Source of the DNA: Snodgrassella alvi_G
GTDB taxonomy: Bacteria; Pseudomonadota; Gammaproteobacteria; Burkholderiales; Neisseriaceae
DNA length: 44,592 bases
Direction of reading: 5' to 3'
NCBI GenBank assembly: GCA_946478525.1
Contig: CAMLCH010000018.1
Location: forward strand, 1 to 44,592
A model generated the notes under the pieces. It saw only the letters and a list, made by a program, of their open reading frames with translations, did not search any database and was not told the origin of the DNA. Shown piece after piece: positions 35,763 to 44,378 of the stretch (its first letter is position 1; every line of letters begins with the position of its first letter). The position numbers and the translations under genes were made by a program.

Positions 35763-37535
35763 ATGGTCACTTTTGTTGAAAAGACTTATTGGCGGCTTAT
35801 TGGAAATCTGGCTTTTAAAGGGGTAAACAAGTTGGCAAATCCTTCAGATCAGAAAAATATTTTTAAACAATTTTTGCGAAAGCTACAGAAGCAGCAAAAT
35901 GGTACATTTCGACTAGCATGGTGTCTGATGCTGGTCAATTCAGTACTGATGATTTTGCAGAACGGTCTGCTGGCTTATCTTTTCGCTTTTTGGCTCGAAC
36001 AGCAAAAACTAGTTTTATCGGTGTTAGTGTCAGTCTTGCCCTATTTGGCCACCTGCTGGTTACTCAGACCCGTCATAAATTATATTGTTGACCAGTTATT
36101 ATTGCGCGCCAGTGTTTCAGTTCGGTTGAATTTACGTAGCCAGCTTTTGAATGCTATTGCTTGTCTGGGCCCAGAGCGAAGCGCTTATGGCAGTGATGGG
36201 GCCTTGTCTACACAGATTCTGGAACAGGTAGATGCATTAGATGGTTATTTTATTCATTATGTATTACAGCAAAAACTGGCTGCAGTTGTCCCTTTAATGA
36301 TTGTCGCAGTGACATTTGCATATAGCCCGCTTGCAGCGTGCTTATTATTATTTACAGCTCCCTTGGTACCAGTATTCATGATTTTACTTGGTGAAGCAGC
36401 TGCACGTAAGAATCGCCAGCAATTGGCAGCTTTAGCTGGTCTGAGTGGTCGGTTTCTGGATTTATTACGTGGTATGCCAACCTTGCGGCGATTGGGGGCA
36501 GTTACGCAGGCACAAAAGTCAGTCGATATGGCTGCTGAATCTTATCGGATTCGTACCCTGAGTGTATTACGACTGGCATTTTTATCAACTGCGGTACTGG
36601 AATTATTTGCCGCCTTAGCCATTGCTTTAGTAGCAGTGTATCTTGGCTTAGGTTTACTGGGTGTCCTGCCATGGGCTAATGGAACCATACCCGTGCCTTA
36701 TCAAGGGGCATTATTAATTTTGTTACTGGCTCCCGAGTTTTATCAGCCTTTGCGTCAGCTTGGTGCTGATTATCATGATAAAGCGAAGGCTGAAGCGGCT
36801 GCTTCAAATCTATTGCCTTTATTGGAGGTAGCAGATTCAGTCATGCAGGTTGAGTCTGAAAAAATGGATTATGTATTACAGACGCCACCATCTATTCAAG
36901 CAGAGCAACTGAGTGTACATGGTCGTGACCAGCGCCTGCGTCTGGCAGAAATTGATTTTGAAATTCAACCTCAAGAGCGGGTCCTGGTGTTTGGAGCAAG
37001 TGGCAGTGGTAAATCAAGCTTATTACAAGCTTTGCTGGGTTTTGCGCCTTATTCAGGCAATATTTGCATCAATAAACAAAATTACGCTGATATCAACTTA
37101 TCACTTTTACGGCAGTCTATCGCTTATCTTGCCCAAACGCCACCGATCATGGCCTTAACAATTGCTGATAATCTGCGGTTGGCAAAAAATTCTGCTACTG
37201 ATCAGGAGTTACAGCAGGTATTGCAGCAAGTAAATTTATGGGAGTTGATCGAAAGATTACCTGAACAAATGCAAACCCAATTAGGTGAAAGAGGGCAGGG
37301 AATGTCTGGAGGTCAGTTACAACGGTTAGCTATAGCACAAATGCTATTGCGTAATGCGCCGTTATGGTTGCTTGATGAGCCTACAGCGCATTTGGATGCC
37401 GATACAGCAGCAGATATCATGTCATTACTGGATCAGCTTAGCGCAGGTAAAACAGTGTTATTGATTAGCCATGATGACAGTCATGCACAATGGATCGACC
37501 GGCAAATTATACTGACAGCCCAAAAGGATAACTAA
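35763..37535 (+). CDS. cydD: Cysteine/glutathione exporter subunit CydD
   Basis: CydDC exports glutathione and cysteine to the periplasm, which is needed to assemble cytochrome bd and c-type cytochromes. CydD is a half-transporter of 590 residues with six helices (about 45-330), Walker A FGASGSGKSSL, signature MSGGQLQRLAIAQ, Walker B LWLLDEPTAH and switch ISHDD. The ATG at 35763 has no visible ribosome binding site; an in-frame TTG at 35832 behind AAAGGGG would remove 23 poorly conserved residues and may be the true start. One base separates it from cydC. Confidence 0.95.
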   Translation: MVTFVEKTYWRLIGNLAFKGVNKLANPSDQKNIFKQFLRKLQKQQNGTFRLAWCLMLVNSVLMILQNGLLAYLFAFWLEQQKLVLSVLVSVLPYLATCWLLRPVINYIVDQLLLRASVSVRLNLRSQLLNAIACLGPERSAYGSDGALSTQILEQVDALDGYFIHYVLQQKLAAVVPLMIVAVTFAYSPLAACLLLFTAPLVPVFMILLGEAAARKNRQQLAALAGLSGRFLDLLRGMPTLRRLGAVTQAQKSVDMAAESYRIRTLSVLRLAFLSTAVLELFAALAIALVAVYLGLGLLGVLPWANGTIPVPYQGALLILLLAPEFYQPLRQLGADYHDKAKAEAAASNLLPLLEVADSVMQVESEKMDYVLQTPPSIQAEQLSVHGRDQRLRLAEIDFEIQPQERVLVFGASGSGKSSLLQALLGFAPYSGNICINKQNYADINLSLLRQSIAYLAQTPPIMALTIADNLRLAKNSATDQELQQVLQQVNLWELIERLPEQMQTQLGERGQGMSGGQLQRLAIAQMLLRNAPLWLLDEPTAHLDADTAADIMSLLDQLSAGKTVLLISHDDSHAQWIDRQIILTAQKDN

Positions 37536-37536
37536 A

Positions 37537-39201
37537 ATGGAAAATGCAGATTTATTGTGGAAAAATGGGCGTCTTCGTTTATTCAGTATGTTATCCAGTC
37601 GCCGTCGAACTTGGTTTTTAGCATGGATATTGGGGGAGCTAGCAGTCATTAGTAGTATTGGTTTACTGGCTTTATCTGGCTGGTTTCTAACTGCAGCTGG
37701 ATTAACAGGCTTAATCAGTTTAGCCACTGCATATACATTTGATTATTTTACCCCTGCTGCGATCATTAGATTGCTGGCCATACTTCGCACCGCCGGTCGA
37801 TATGGTGAACGTTTAGTATCGCATAACGCTGTATTAGGGTTATTAGCAGATTTGCGCAGCAGTATGTTTGCACGTCTGGCGCAGGTACAAAAACAAAAAC
37901 CTGCTTCCATTCAGCAAATGCATCGACTGATCAGTGATATCGACCTTCTCAATGCTTGGCCGCTTAACATAATTCTGCCTGCATTATGGGCTATTACCGT
38001 CCTCATAGCTATGACAGTATGCAGTTGGTATGCAGGAGGATTTATGCTGGCAATGGTAATATTTTTGCCCTTATTTTGTGCCACAATTGTCATTCCTTTA
38101 ATTGGTAACCGCTGGGGGTATCGTCTGGCCATGTTACAGGCGCAACAAATTGAGGATCGTCGAGAAGCTTTGTTACAACCACTTACAGCCTTAACCGCTT
38201 TATTACAGTGGCAACAATGGTCACGTTTTAGCAAACATTTCCATACGCAGGATCAGCATTTTATTAACAGCCAGCTTCAACAACAGAAAATGGCAGGTAA
38301 AATCATATTAGTTCAGCAAGTTTTTCTGGCATCATCTTGCATTTTATTGCTCTGGCATGGCAGTAAACTGATCCATAGTGGACAGATAACCGTTGCCATG
38401 TTGCTGGCCTTATTGCTGATGATTCTGGGGTTCGCTGAATTGGTCATAGTTCTTGGTAGAAATATTTTTGCATATGGATTATGCCATGCTGCCTGCCTGA
38501 GACTTAATGATCTGATTGATACTGATACTATTACGACAACTTTTAAGACTGTTTTACCAGAAGGTATACACATCAAGGCCGATAAATTATGTGCACAATG
38601 GCCTGAAGCACTCAACGGACCTCAAAACATTAATTTTGATTTAACAAACGGCGATATTCTATTTATATCCGGTTCATCCGGAGTAGGTAAGTCAACTTTA
38701 TTAGCAGTACTAGCAAACGAACTTTCACCTACATCTGGCAAGCTAGAATGTAACCAAAAACCTTATTCAGAATGGCAATGGCAAGGTAGTATTGCCTATC
38801 TTTCTCAGCAACTGGACATCTTTGATCTGAGTCTGGCCGAAAATTTACGTCTGGGTAAAGCTGAAGCCACCGATGAAGAATTATGGGCAGTGCTGGAACA
38901 GGTTAAACTGGCGCAATGGGCGCGTACTCAGCCACAAGGGCTGGATACTGCATTGGGAGAGTATGGTGCGGCGATATCTGGGGGACAGGCCAGACGCGTA
39001 GCACTCGCTCGTTTTCTATTGGGTTCCTATCCGCTCATGATACTGGATGAGCCTTTTGCAGGTGTTGATGAAGAAACCAGTGCGCAAATTGCAGAAATGC
39101 TACAACAGCAGCAAAAACAGGGCATTTTGATCGTAGCCAGCCATCAAATCAACCACTGGCCTCAGGCAAAACTAATTTCTTTAATTAGTCAAGCTAAATG
39201 A
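37537..39201 (+). CDS. cydC: Cysteine/glutathione exporter subunit CydC
   Basis: CydC is the second half of the heterodimeric CydDC ABC exporter. It shows the LALSGWFLTAAGLTGL first-helix motif of the family, Walker A ISGSSGVGKST, signature ISGGQARRVALAR, Walker B LMILDEPFAGVDEE and switch ASHQ. 554 residues, full length. The start lies one base past cydD with AAGGATAA as ribosome binding site, so the two are co-translated. It sits 350 bases upstream of cydAB, the complex it helps assemble. Confidence 0.96.
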   Translation: MENADLLWKNGRLRLFSMLSSRRRTWFLAWILGELAVISSIGLLALSGWFLTAAGLTGLISLATAYTFDYFTPAAIIRLLAILRTAGRYGERLVSHNAVLGLLADLRSSMFARLAQVQKQKPASIQQMHRLISDIDLLNAWPLNIILPALWAITVLIAMTVCSWYAGGFMLAMVIFLPLFCATIVIPLIGNRWGYRLAMLQAQQIEDRREALLQPLTALTALLQWQQWSRFSKHFHTQDQHFINSQLQQQKMAGKIILVQQVFLASSCILLLWHGSKLIHSGQITVAMLLALLLMILGFAELVIVLGRNIFAYGLCHAACLRLNDLIDTDTITTTFKTVLPEGIHIKADKLCAQWPEALNGPQNINFDLTNGDILFISGSSGVGKSTLLAVLANELSPTSGKLECNQKPYSEWQWQGSIAYLSQQLDIFDLSLAENLRLGKAEATDEELWAVLEQVKLAQWARTQPQGLDTALGEYGAAISGGQARRVALARFLLGSYPLMILDEPFAGVDEETSAQIAEMLQQQQKQGILIVASHQINHWPQAKLISLISQAK

Positions 39202-39248
39202 TGTCTAATATCAACGTCAGCAGCTTATTTTTTTCAATTTATTAAACC

Positions 39249-39270
39249 TTGCCGGTTAGTCTACCGGCAA
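39249..39270 (+). terminator. Hairpin after cydC
   Basis: TTGCCGGT (39249-39256) pairs perfectly with ACCGGCAA (39263-39270). The tail is AATATAATTATTTT, so it is a weak terminator or processing site that separates cydDC from the oxidase genes. Confidence 0.55.
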
Positions 39271-39415
39271 AATATAATTATTTTGCATAAATTTAGAATA
39301 AAAAAAGCGCAGAAAAAAAACTAAAATTTAATGTAGATCAGAAGTAACAAAGTAAAAAATACTTGACAAATAAAATTAAATAAAAACATAAAAATAAAAA
39401 TTTTTACAATAAAAT

Positions 39416-39429
39416 TTGATTTTAATCAA
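39416..39429 (+). promoter_or_regulatory. Perfect FNR/CRP-family box upstream of cydA
   Basis: TTGAT-TTTA-ATCAA matches the FNR consensus TTGAT-N4-ATCAA at all ten conserved bases. Its centre (39422.5) lies 129 bases before the cydA ATG. TTGTCA (39451-39456), TTATAA (39461-39466) and TATTAT (39472-39477) follow as possible promoter elements, so a start in the range 39464-39485 would place the box in an activating position. It suggests induction when oxygen is low. Confidence 0.75.
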
Positions 39430-39515
39430 ATAAAAATTAATTAAAAAAATTTGTCATACCTTATAAGACTGTATTATCCTTGCAAAGGAAGGCTCTTTTT
39501 AAACCTTTGTTTAAA

Positions 39516-39530
39516 TGATAATAATTATTA
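39516..39530 (+). promoter_or_regulatory. Candidate Fur box before cydA
   Basis: TGATAATAATTATTA matches the 7-1-7 Fur core TGATAATNATTATCA at 14 of 15 positions and contains the palindrome ATAATAATTATTAT (39518-39531). It lies 21 bases upstream of the cydA start, likely in the 5' untranslated region. AT richness makes chance matches more likely. Confidence 0.4.
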
Positions 39531-39551
39531 TTACATACAAGGAATGACACT

Positions 39552-41096
39552 ATGGATGTAGTAGAACTGTCAAGATTGCAGTTTGCTCTGGTCGCTCTTT
39601 ATCACTTTTTGTTTGTACCGTTAACATTAGGTATGACCTGGATTCTGGTAATTATGGAATCAGTTTACGTGTTAACAGGTAAAGAAGTTTATAAAGACAT
39701 GACCCGTTTCTGGGGTAAACTTTTTGGTATTAATTTTGCTTTAGGTGTAACTACTGGTATTACAATGGAATTCCAGTTTGGTACAAACTGGGCATACTAT
39801 TCACACTATGTAGGTGATATTTTCGGAGCACCACTGGCTATTGAAGCTTTGATGGCCTTCTTCCTTGAATCCACATTCGTTGGGTTATTCTTTTTTGGCT
39901 GGGACAGATTAAGTCGGTCAAAACATCTGTTTATAACTTTTTTAATGGCCTTGGGCACAAATTTATCAGCTCTATGGATTCTGGTGGCAAATGGCTGGAT
40001 GCAGGACCCAGTTGGGGCGCACTTTAACTTTGAATCCATGCGTATGGAAATGACTAGTTTTGCAGAAATTTTCCTTAATGAAGTGGCACAAAATAAATTT
40101 GTGCATACTGTTTCTGCTGGTTACGTCACTGGGTCTGTATTTGTAATGGGCATATCCGCGTTTTATCTGCTTAGAAAACAGGATATCGAATTTGCTAAAA
40201 AGAGTTTTCGTATTGCCGCAGCCTTTGGTGCTGCATCTATTATTTCCGTGATAATTTTAGGTGATGAATCTGGTTATAGTATTGGTAAATCACAGCAAAC
40301 TAAAATGGCCACGCTGGAAGCAATGTGGGAAACCGAACCGGCACCGGCGCCATTTAACATTATTGCTTTTCCGAATGAAAAGGAAATGAAAAATAATGCG
40401 GAAATCCAGATACCTTTCGTTATGGGTCTTATTGGTACTAGATCATTAGATAAAACAATTCCGGGCATTAAAGATATTATCGCAGTTAACACCAAACGTA
40501 TTGAAAATGGTCGTGAAGCTGTCATTGCCTTGGAAGCATTGCGTAAAAACCGTAATGATACGCAGGCTCAGGCCAATCTGAAGCAATACGGTGACGATTT
40601 AGGCTTTGGTTTATTATTAAAATCTTACGTACCTGATGTTCGGCAGGCAACAGCAAACGATATAGCTCATGCTGCGCGTGAAACTATTCCTCGCGTTGCG
40701 CCAATGTTCTGGAGTTTCCGCCTGATGGTTGGTTGTGGGTTCCTGTTATTAATACTTATCCTTTTTGCACTGTATACAACCATCCGTAATACATTTGCCG
40801 AAAAGCGTTGGTTACTGAAGTGGGTATTATGGAGTATTCCATTACCATGGCTAGCCTGTGAAGCAGGTTGGTTCGTCGCTGAATATGGGCGTCAGCCATG
40901 GACAGTTTATGGTGTATTACCAACCAATTTGTCTGCTTCTTCTCTGACAACCACCAGTATATGGGGTTCGATCTTTGGTTTCACTGCTTTATATACTATA
41001 TTGTTAATAGCAGAAATATATTTGATGGTTCGTTTTTCCCGCCAAGGTCCCGGTTCTCTGGGTACCGGACGTTATGACAATGAAGTTAAACACTAG
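39552..41096 (+). CDS. cydA: Cytochrome bd ubiquinol oxidase subunit I (CydA)
   Basis: CydA holds the quinol site and hemes b558, b595 and d of the high-affinity terminal oxidase, which works without proton pumping. Heme ligands are visible: H18 in LYHFLF, H185 in FVHTVSAG and M392 in RLMVGCG. E98 and E106 line the conserved proton path and GRQPW lies at about 446-450. 514 residues with a long Q-loop, like the E. coli L-type enzyme. ACAAGGAATGACACT precedes the ATG. First gene of cydA-cydB-cydX. Confidence 0.97.
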   Translation: MDVVELSRLQFALVALYHFLFVPLTLGMTWILVIMESVYVLTGKEVYKDMTRFWGKLFGINFALGVTTGITMEFQFGTNWAYYSHYVGDIFGAPLAIEALMAFFLESTFVGLFFFGWDRLSRSKHLFITFLMALGTNLSALWILVANGWMQDPVGAHFNFESMRMEMTSFAEIFLNEVAQNKFVHTVSAGYVTGSVFVMGISAFYLLRKQDIEFAKKSFRIAAAFGAASIISVIILGDESGYSIGKSQQTKMATLEAMWETEPAPAPFNIIAFPNEKEMKNNAEIQIPFVMGLIGTRSLDKTIPGIKDIIAVNTKRIENGREAVIALEALRKNRNDTQAQANLKQYGDDLGFGLLLKSYVPDVRQATANDIAHAARETIPRVAPMFWSFRLMVGCGFLLLILILFALYTTIRNTFAEKRWLLKWVLWSIPLPWLACEAGWFVAEYGRQPWTVYGVLPTNLSASSLTTTSIWGSIFGFTALYTILLIAEIYLMVRFSRQGPGSLGTGRYDNEVKH

Positions 41097-41105
41097 GAGT
41101 GAACC

Positions 41106-42254
41106 ATGGAATTTTTCGATTATTCAGTATTAAAATTCATTTGGTGGCTATTGCTTGGTGTTCTGTTAATCGGCTTTGCCATCATGGATGGACAGGATAT
41201 GGGGGTTGGTTGTTTATTACCTTTTGTGGGTAAAAATGATCAGGAACGCCGTGTATTGATAAATAGTGTTGCTCCACATTGGGATGGTAACCAAGTATGG
41301 TTTATTACCGCTGGTGGTGCCGTCTTTGCAGCATGGCCATATGTATATGCAACTGCTTTTTCCGGTTTTTACTGGGCAATGATGGCCGTTTTGTGGGCAC
41401 TATTTTTCCGTCCGGTTGGATTTGATTATCGTAGTAAAATCAATAATGCAACCTGGCGTAATTCTTGGGACTGGGGTTTATTTATTGGTAGCTTTGTTCC
41501 ACCCGTAATCTTTGGTGTGGCTTTTGGTAATCTGTTATTAGGCGTACCGTTCCATTTTACCGAAGATCTGCGCTCTTTTTATACCGGTTCTTTCTGGGGA
41601 TTGCTAAATCCATTCAGTCTGCTGTGTGGTGTGGTTTCAGTATCAATGATCATTTTTCATGGTGCAATCTATCTGGCACTTCGCAGTGAGAAAATGATTA
41701 AACAAAGAGCCAAAAAAGCCAGTACTTTAGCACTAATCGTATTATTGATTACATTTACATTAGCTGGTATCTGGATCAAGATGGGTATCAATGGATACAG
41801 TATGGTAGCGGGCAGTTACTTACCTAATGCTTCCCCTGATCCGTTGAATAAACAGGTAACAGTAGCTGTAGGTGCTTGGCTAAATAATTATATACAGTAC
41901 CCGATCTTATTTATCATACCGATTTTAGCTTACCTCGGTTTTATTCTGGCATGGTTGTTAGCCAAAGCGGATAAACTATTTACAGCTTTCTGGTGTTCTG
42001 CTCTTGGTTTAGCTGGTGTAATAGGTACAGCAGGTGTGGCAATGTTCCCATTCCTAATGCCTTCTAAATCCAATTTGCGCTCCAGTTTGACTGTATGGGA
42101 TGCAAGTTCAAGTGAAACCACTTTAACCATTATGTTGGTTGTAGCCATTATATTTGTACCTATTGTATTGCTCTATACTAGTTGGTGCTATAAAGTGATG
42201 CGCGGTAAAATCACGACCGATATGATTAAAAAGAACGATCATAGTTTATATTAA
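41106..42254 (+). CDS. cydB: Cytochrome bd ubiquinol oxidase subunit II (CydB)
   Basis: CydB is the structural partner of CydA in the inner membrane. The 382-residue protein has the MDGQDMGVGCLLPFVGKN signature of the family, WDGNQVWFITAGGAVFAAWP and a C-terminal region near PFLMPSKSNLRSSLTVWDAS. About nine helices. TAGGAGTGAACC spans the gap after cydA and provides the ribosome binding site, so the two are coupled. Confidence 0.97.
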   Translation: MEFFDYSVLKFIWWLLLGVLLIGFAIMDGQDMGVGCLLPFVGKNDQERRVLINSVAPHWDGNQVWFITAGGAVFAAWPYVYATAFSGFYWAMMAVLWALFFRPVGFDYRSKINNATWRNSWDWGLFIGSFVPPVIFGVAFGNLLLGVPFHFTEDLRSFYTGSFWGLLNPFSLLCGVVSVSMIIFHGAIYLALRSEKMIKQRAKKASTLALIVLLITFTLAGIWIKMGINGYSMVAGSYLPNASPDPLNKQVTVAVGAWLNNYIQYPILFIIPILAYLGFILAWLLAKADKLFTAFWCSALGLAGVIGTAGVAMFPFLMPSKSNLRSSLTVWDASSSETTLTIMLVVAIIFVPIVLLYTSWCYKVMRGKITTDMIKKNDHSLY

Positions 42255-42256
42255 GC

Positions 42257-42287
42257 TATATAGCATTGCTGTCAGCAATGCTATATA
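42257..42287 (+). other. Intercistronic hairpin between cydB and cydX
   Basis: TATATAGCATTGCT (42257-42270) pairs perfectly with AGCAATGCTATATA (42274-42287) around GTC. It begins directly after the cydB stop and ends just before the cydX AAGGAG, with no T tract. It is more likely an mRNA stabiliser or translational brake than a terminator. Confidence 0.7.
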
Positions 42288-42299
42288 TAAGGAGTTGAT

Positions 42300-42407
42300 A
42301 TGTGGTATTTTGCATGGTGTCTTGGTATTGGTTTTGCTCTCCTGTTTGCAATCGTCGTTGCACTATGGGGCGAATTTCAGCAAGACCGTGATAAATTAGA
42401 TAGCTAA
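42300..42407 (+). CDS. cydX: Cytochrome bd accessory subunit CydX
   Basis: A 35-residue protein starting MWYFAWCLGIGFALLF, the CydX hallmark, with one membrane helix and a charged tail (EFQQDRDKLDS). CydX binds CydA and stabilises the heme b595/d site; without it bd activity falls. AAGGAG lies 6-7 bases before the ATG. It is 45 bases after cydB and was found by direct reading because it is below usual length limits. Confidence 0.93.
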   Translation: MWYFAWCLGIGFALLFAIVVALWGEFQQDRDKLDS

Positions 42408-42655
42408 AAATTACTTTCTGTTTTATCTAACTGATTTAAACAGAGTTACAAAATAAAGTTCGGATTTTGTGTTAACATTTCAATATTTTAAATAACAACC
42501 ATGATCAATAACAGGTGCTGAATCATAATACCTGATACTTGATTATGTTTAAATTAGCACCATCTATAGTTGTGTTACATTAATATTTAAAGTATTGTTC
42601 TTGTACATACAAGATCCGATATTTATTTTGTAGATCATTGTTCGGAAGGAATCCG
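42408..42655. other. Intergenic region before the secreted two-Cys protein
   Basis: No gene is visible. Apart from the palindrome at 42600-42613, no clear terminator for cydABX is seen, so read-through into the next gene is possible. Confidence 0.4.
42600..42613 (+). promoter_or_regulatory. Palindrome CTTGTA-CA-TACAAG, possible operator
   Basis: A perfect inverted repeat of six bases per arm with a two-base centre, 43 bases upstream of the ATG of the secreted protein. It looks like a dimeric repressor or activator site, but no cognate regulator can be named. Confidence 0.35.
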
Positions 42656-42937
42656 ATGAATAAATCAATCCGTAACAGTTTATTACTCACTATGGGCATT
42701 ATGCTAAGCATTAGTGCCATTGCCAAAGATATAAAAGTAGGTGATAACAATACACCTTATAGCCCAGCAGATGTACAAAAACTGGCTTCTACGGCAGTTA
42801 AAATGGGGGTGACCGAGCCAGTCAGCTTACGTCTGAATGATGGTAATCTGGCCGTTACCGGCAGTAGCAAAACCAGCTGTGTTATCAAAGTTGGATCTGC
42901 AGCTACGCCACAAATAGCAGGTATCAGTTGTAAATAA
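42656..42937 (+). CDS. Small secreted protein with two cysteines
   Basis: The ATG at 42656, behind GGAAGGAAT, gives 93 residues; a longer reading from 42638 has no ribosome binding site. The start is a Sec signal (NKSIRNSLLLTMGIMLSISA, cleavage likely after AIA at 23), leaving about 70 residues. The mature part has C75 and C92 near the end, which could form a disulfide. I do not recognise the family. A terminator follows directly. The role is unknown; the context after cydABX may only be adjacency. Confidence 0.8.
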   Translation: MNKSIRNSLLLTMGIMLSISAIAKDIKVGDNNTPYSPADVQKLASTAVKMGVTEPVSLRLNDGNLAVTGSSKTSCVIKVGSAATPQIAGISCK

Positions 42938-42965
42938 ATTTGCTGTACATTCATCAAATATTGGA

Positions 42966-42997
42966 CTGATTATATTTAAATAATCAGCCTTTTTTTA
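42966..42997 (+). terminator. Terminator after the secreted protein gene
   Basis: CTGATTAT (42966-42973) pairs with ATAATCAG (42980-42987), then CC and seven T. Confidence 0.85.
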
Positions 42998-43639
42998 TAA
43001 ATATACTTCAAGATTTCAATTTATTATAAATTTCTCAGTTTTTCTATCTGTGTACAATTTTAAATAAAATAATTTCTCATATTATGCTGATAGTTTATCT
43101 GATCTATTTTTAATAAATACCTCAATACCTGCAACCCTTAAGAAATTAAGATACAAGCTAATTAATTAGTAAATAACATAATATAGAAATACGATACTAA
43201 TTTTGTTATTACAGCTATCATTTTTCCAATTGCAGATAAAAAAGTAATTTTAGTCCAGCATAACATTTGGATTTTATGGTTTATTATTTTGAGAATATTA
43301 ATTACTCCAATCGAATGATTAACTACTTATGCATTTATCTGAGTTGATGAAATTTATGATCAATTATGTTGTTATTTTAAAATATTTTACTTTTGAAGAT
43401 TTAATTGTAAGCTGAAATTTTAGCTAAATTCTAGAAACTATTTAAATCATTGTCTCATTGGTTATTAACAGAAGTTTGACCTTATATCCCTATTAATTAT
43501 GTATGGAGACAGTTGTTGAAGTTTTTTACAACATGATCATACTCTATACTTCATTTCATCAAATCCATTTATTTTTATTATAAACAAACTCAATCTATTT
43601 AATTTCTCGCAAGGTCTTGTTTTAGTTTTCTGCTGCTTG
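42998..43639. other. Gene-free AT-rich stretch
   Basis: About 640 bases with no plausible frame, RNA or repeat. It lies between two convergent units (a plus-strand gene and a minus-strand relic). Confidence 0.4.
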
Positions 43640-44378
43640 TTATTCAATTATTTCGATTTTATCATCAATAGAAATTGTTCCACGATTTCGCGCGATCATA
43701 TTCATACTAAAATTGATATTACCGTTAGTATCAGGTCTGAAGTTTTTTAATGTTTTAAGTGGTTCATGATTTGCTAACTGTTTAGCCGAAAATGGATTAT
43801 AGGTTGTCAGAGTACAGCGTGAGCAAGGCTTAACTATATCAAATATGATCTTGCCGATCTTAATAGTTTTCCAACTATCTTCTGCAATTGGAAGTGCTCC
43901 ATTTATAACAATATTTTCTCTGAATTGTCGAATATCTAATTTTTCGGGACATTGTTGTTCAAGATAACGAAATGAGACTGTATTGATTAATAAATAAAAG
44001 AAGCCAACAGCAAAACTAACTGATATTTGCTCAAGATGTTTAATTCTTCTGTTTATTGTTTTACCTAACCAACGTAATTGGACATTTTTTTGTAAAAACT
44101 GACTGAAAAACTGATTTACTTTTATTGGCGCTATCTGAGGGGTGAAATGATTACCCCATACTTCAATAGCCTTATGAACAGTTGAAAATTCATCTGGATC
44201 AATTGATATCGATTGTTGCCTTGGCAGTGAAACATAAATTTTTCAATGATAAGTGAGGTGGCAATTTTTAAAAGTTCAGGATACAGTCTTGTCGTAATAA
44301 GTTTTCCATTGTGTTTGCAAATCATCAAAATACAATCATAAGCAAAACCGCTATCATTAGAACTTTAATAGCCTAAAA
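43640..44378 (-). pseudogene. ycbX: Decayed MOSC-domain protein (YcbX-like)
   Basis: The minus strand from about 44378 reads a MOSC N-terminal barrel (GFAYDCILMICKHNGKLITT, then RLYPELLKIA) and then changes frame near 44240. A long frame then runs to TAA 43640 with VSFAVGFFYLLINTVS, EKLDIRQFRENIVINGALPI, FDIVKPCSRCTLTTYNPFSA, EPLKTLKNFRPDTN and MNMIARNRGTISIDDKIEII. This order is the YcbX family, which uses Moco to reduce N-hydroxylated compounds. The conserved KPCxRC cysteine is still present. A stop (TAA near 44367) breaks the N-terminus, and the D and P expected in VSFADGFP are V and F. Confidence 0.72.
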
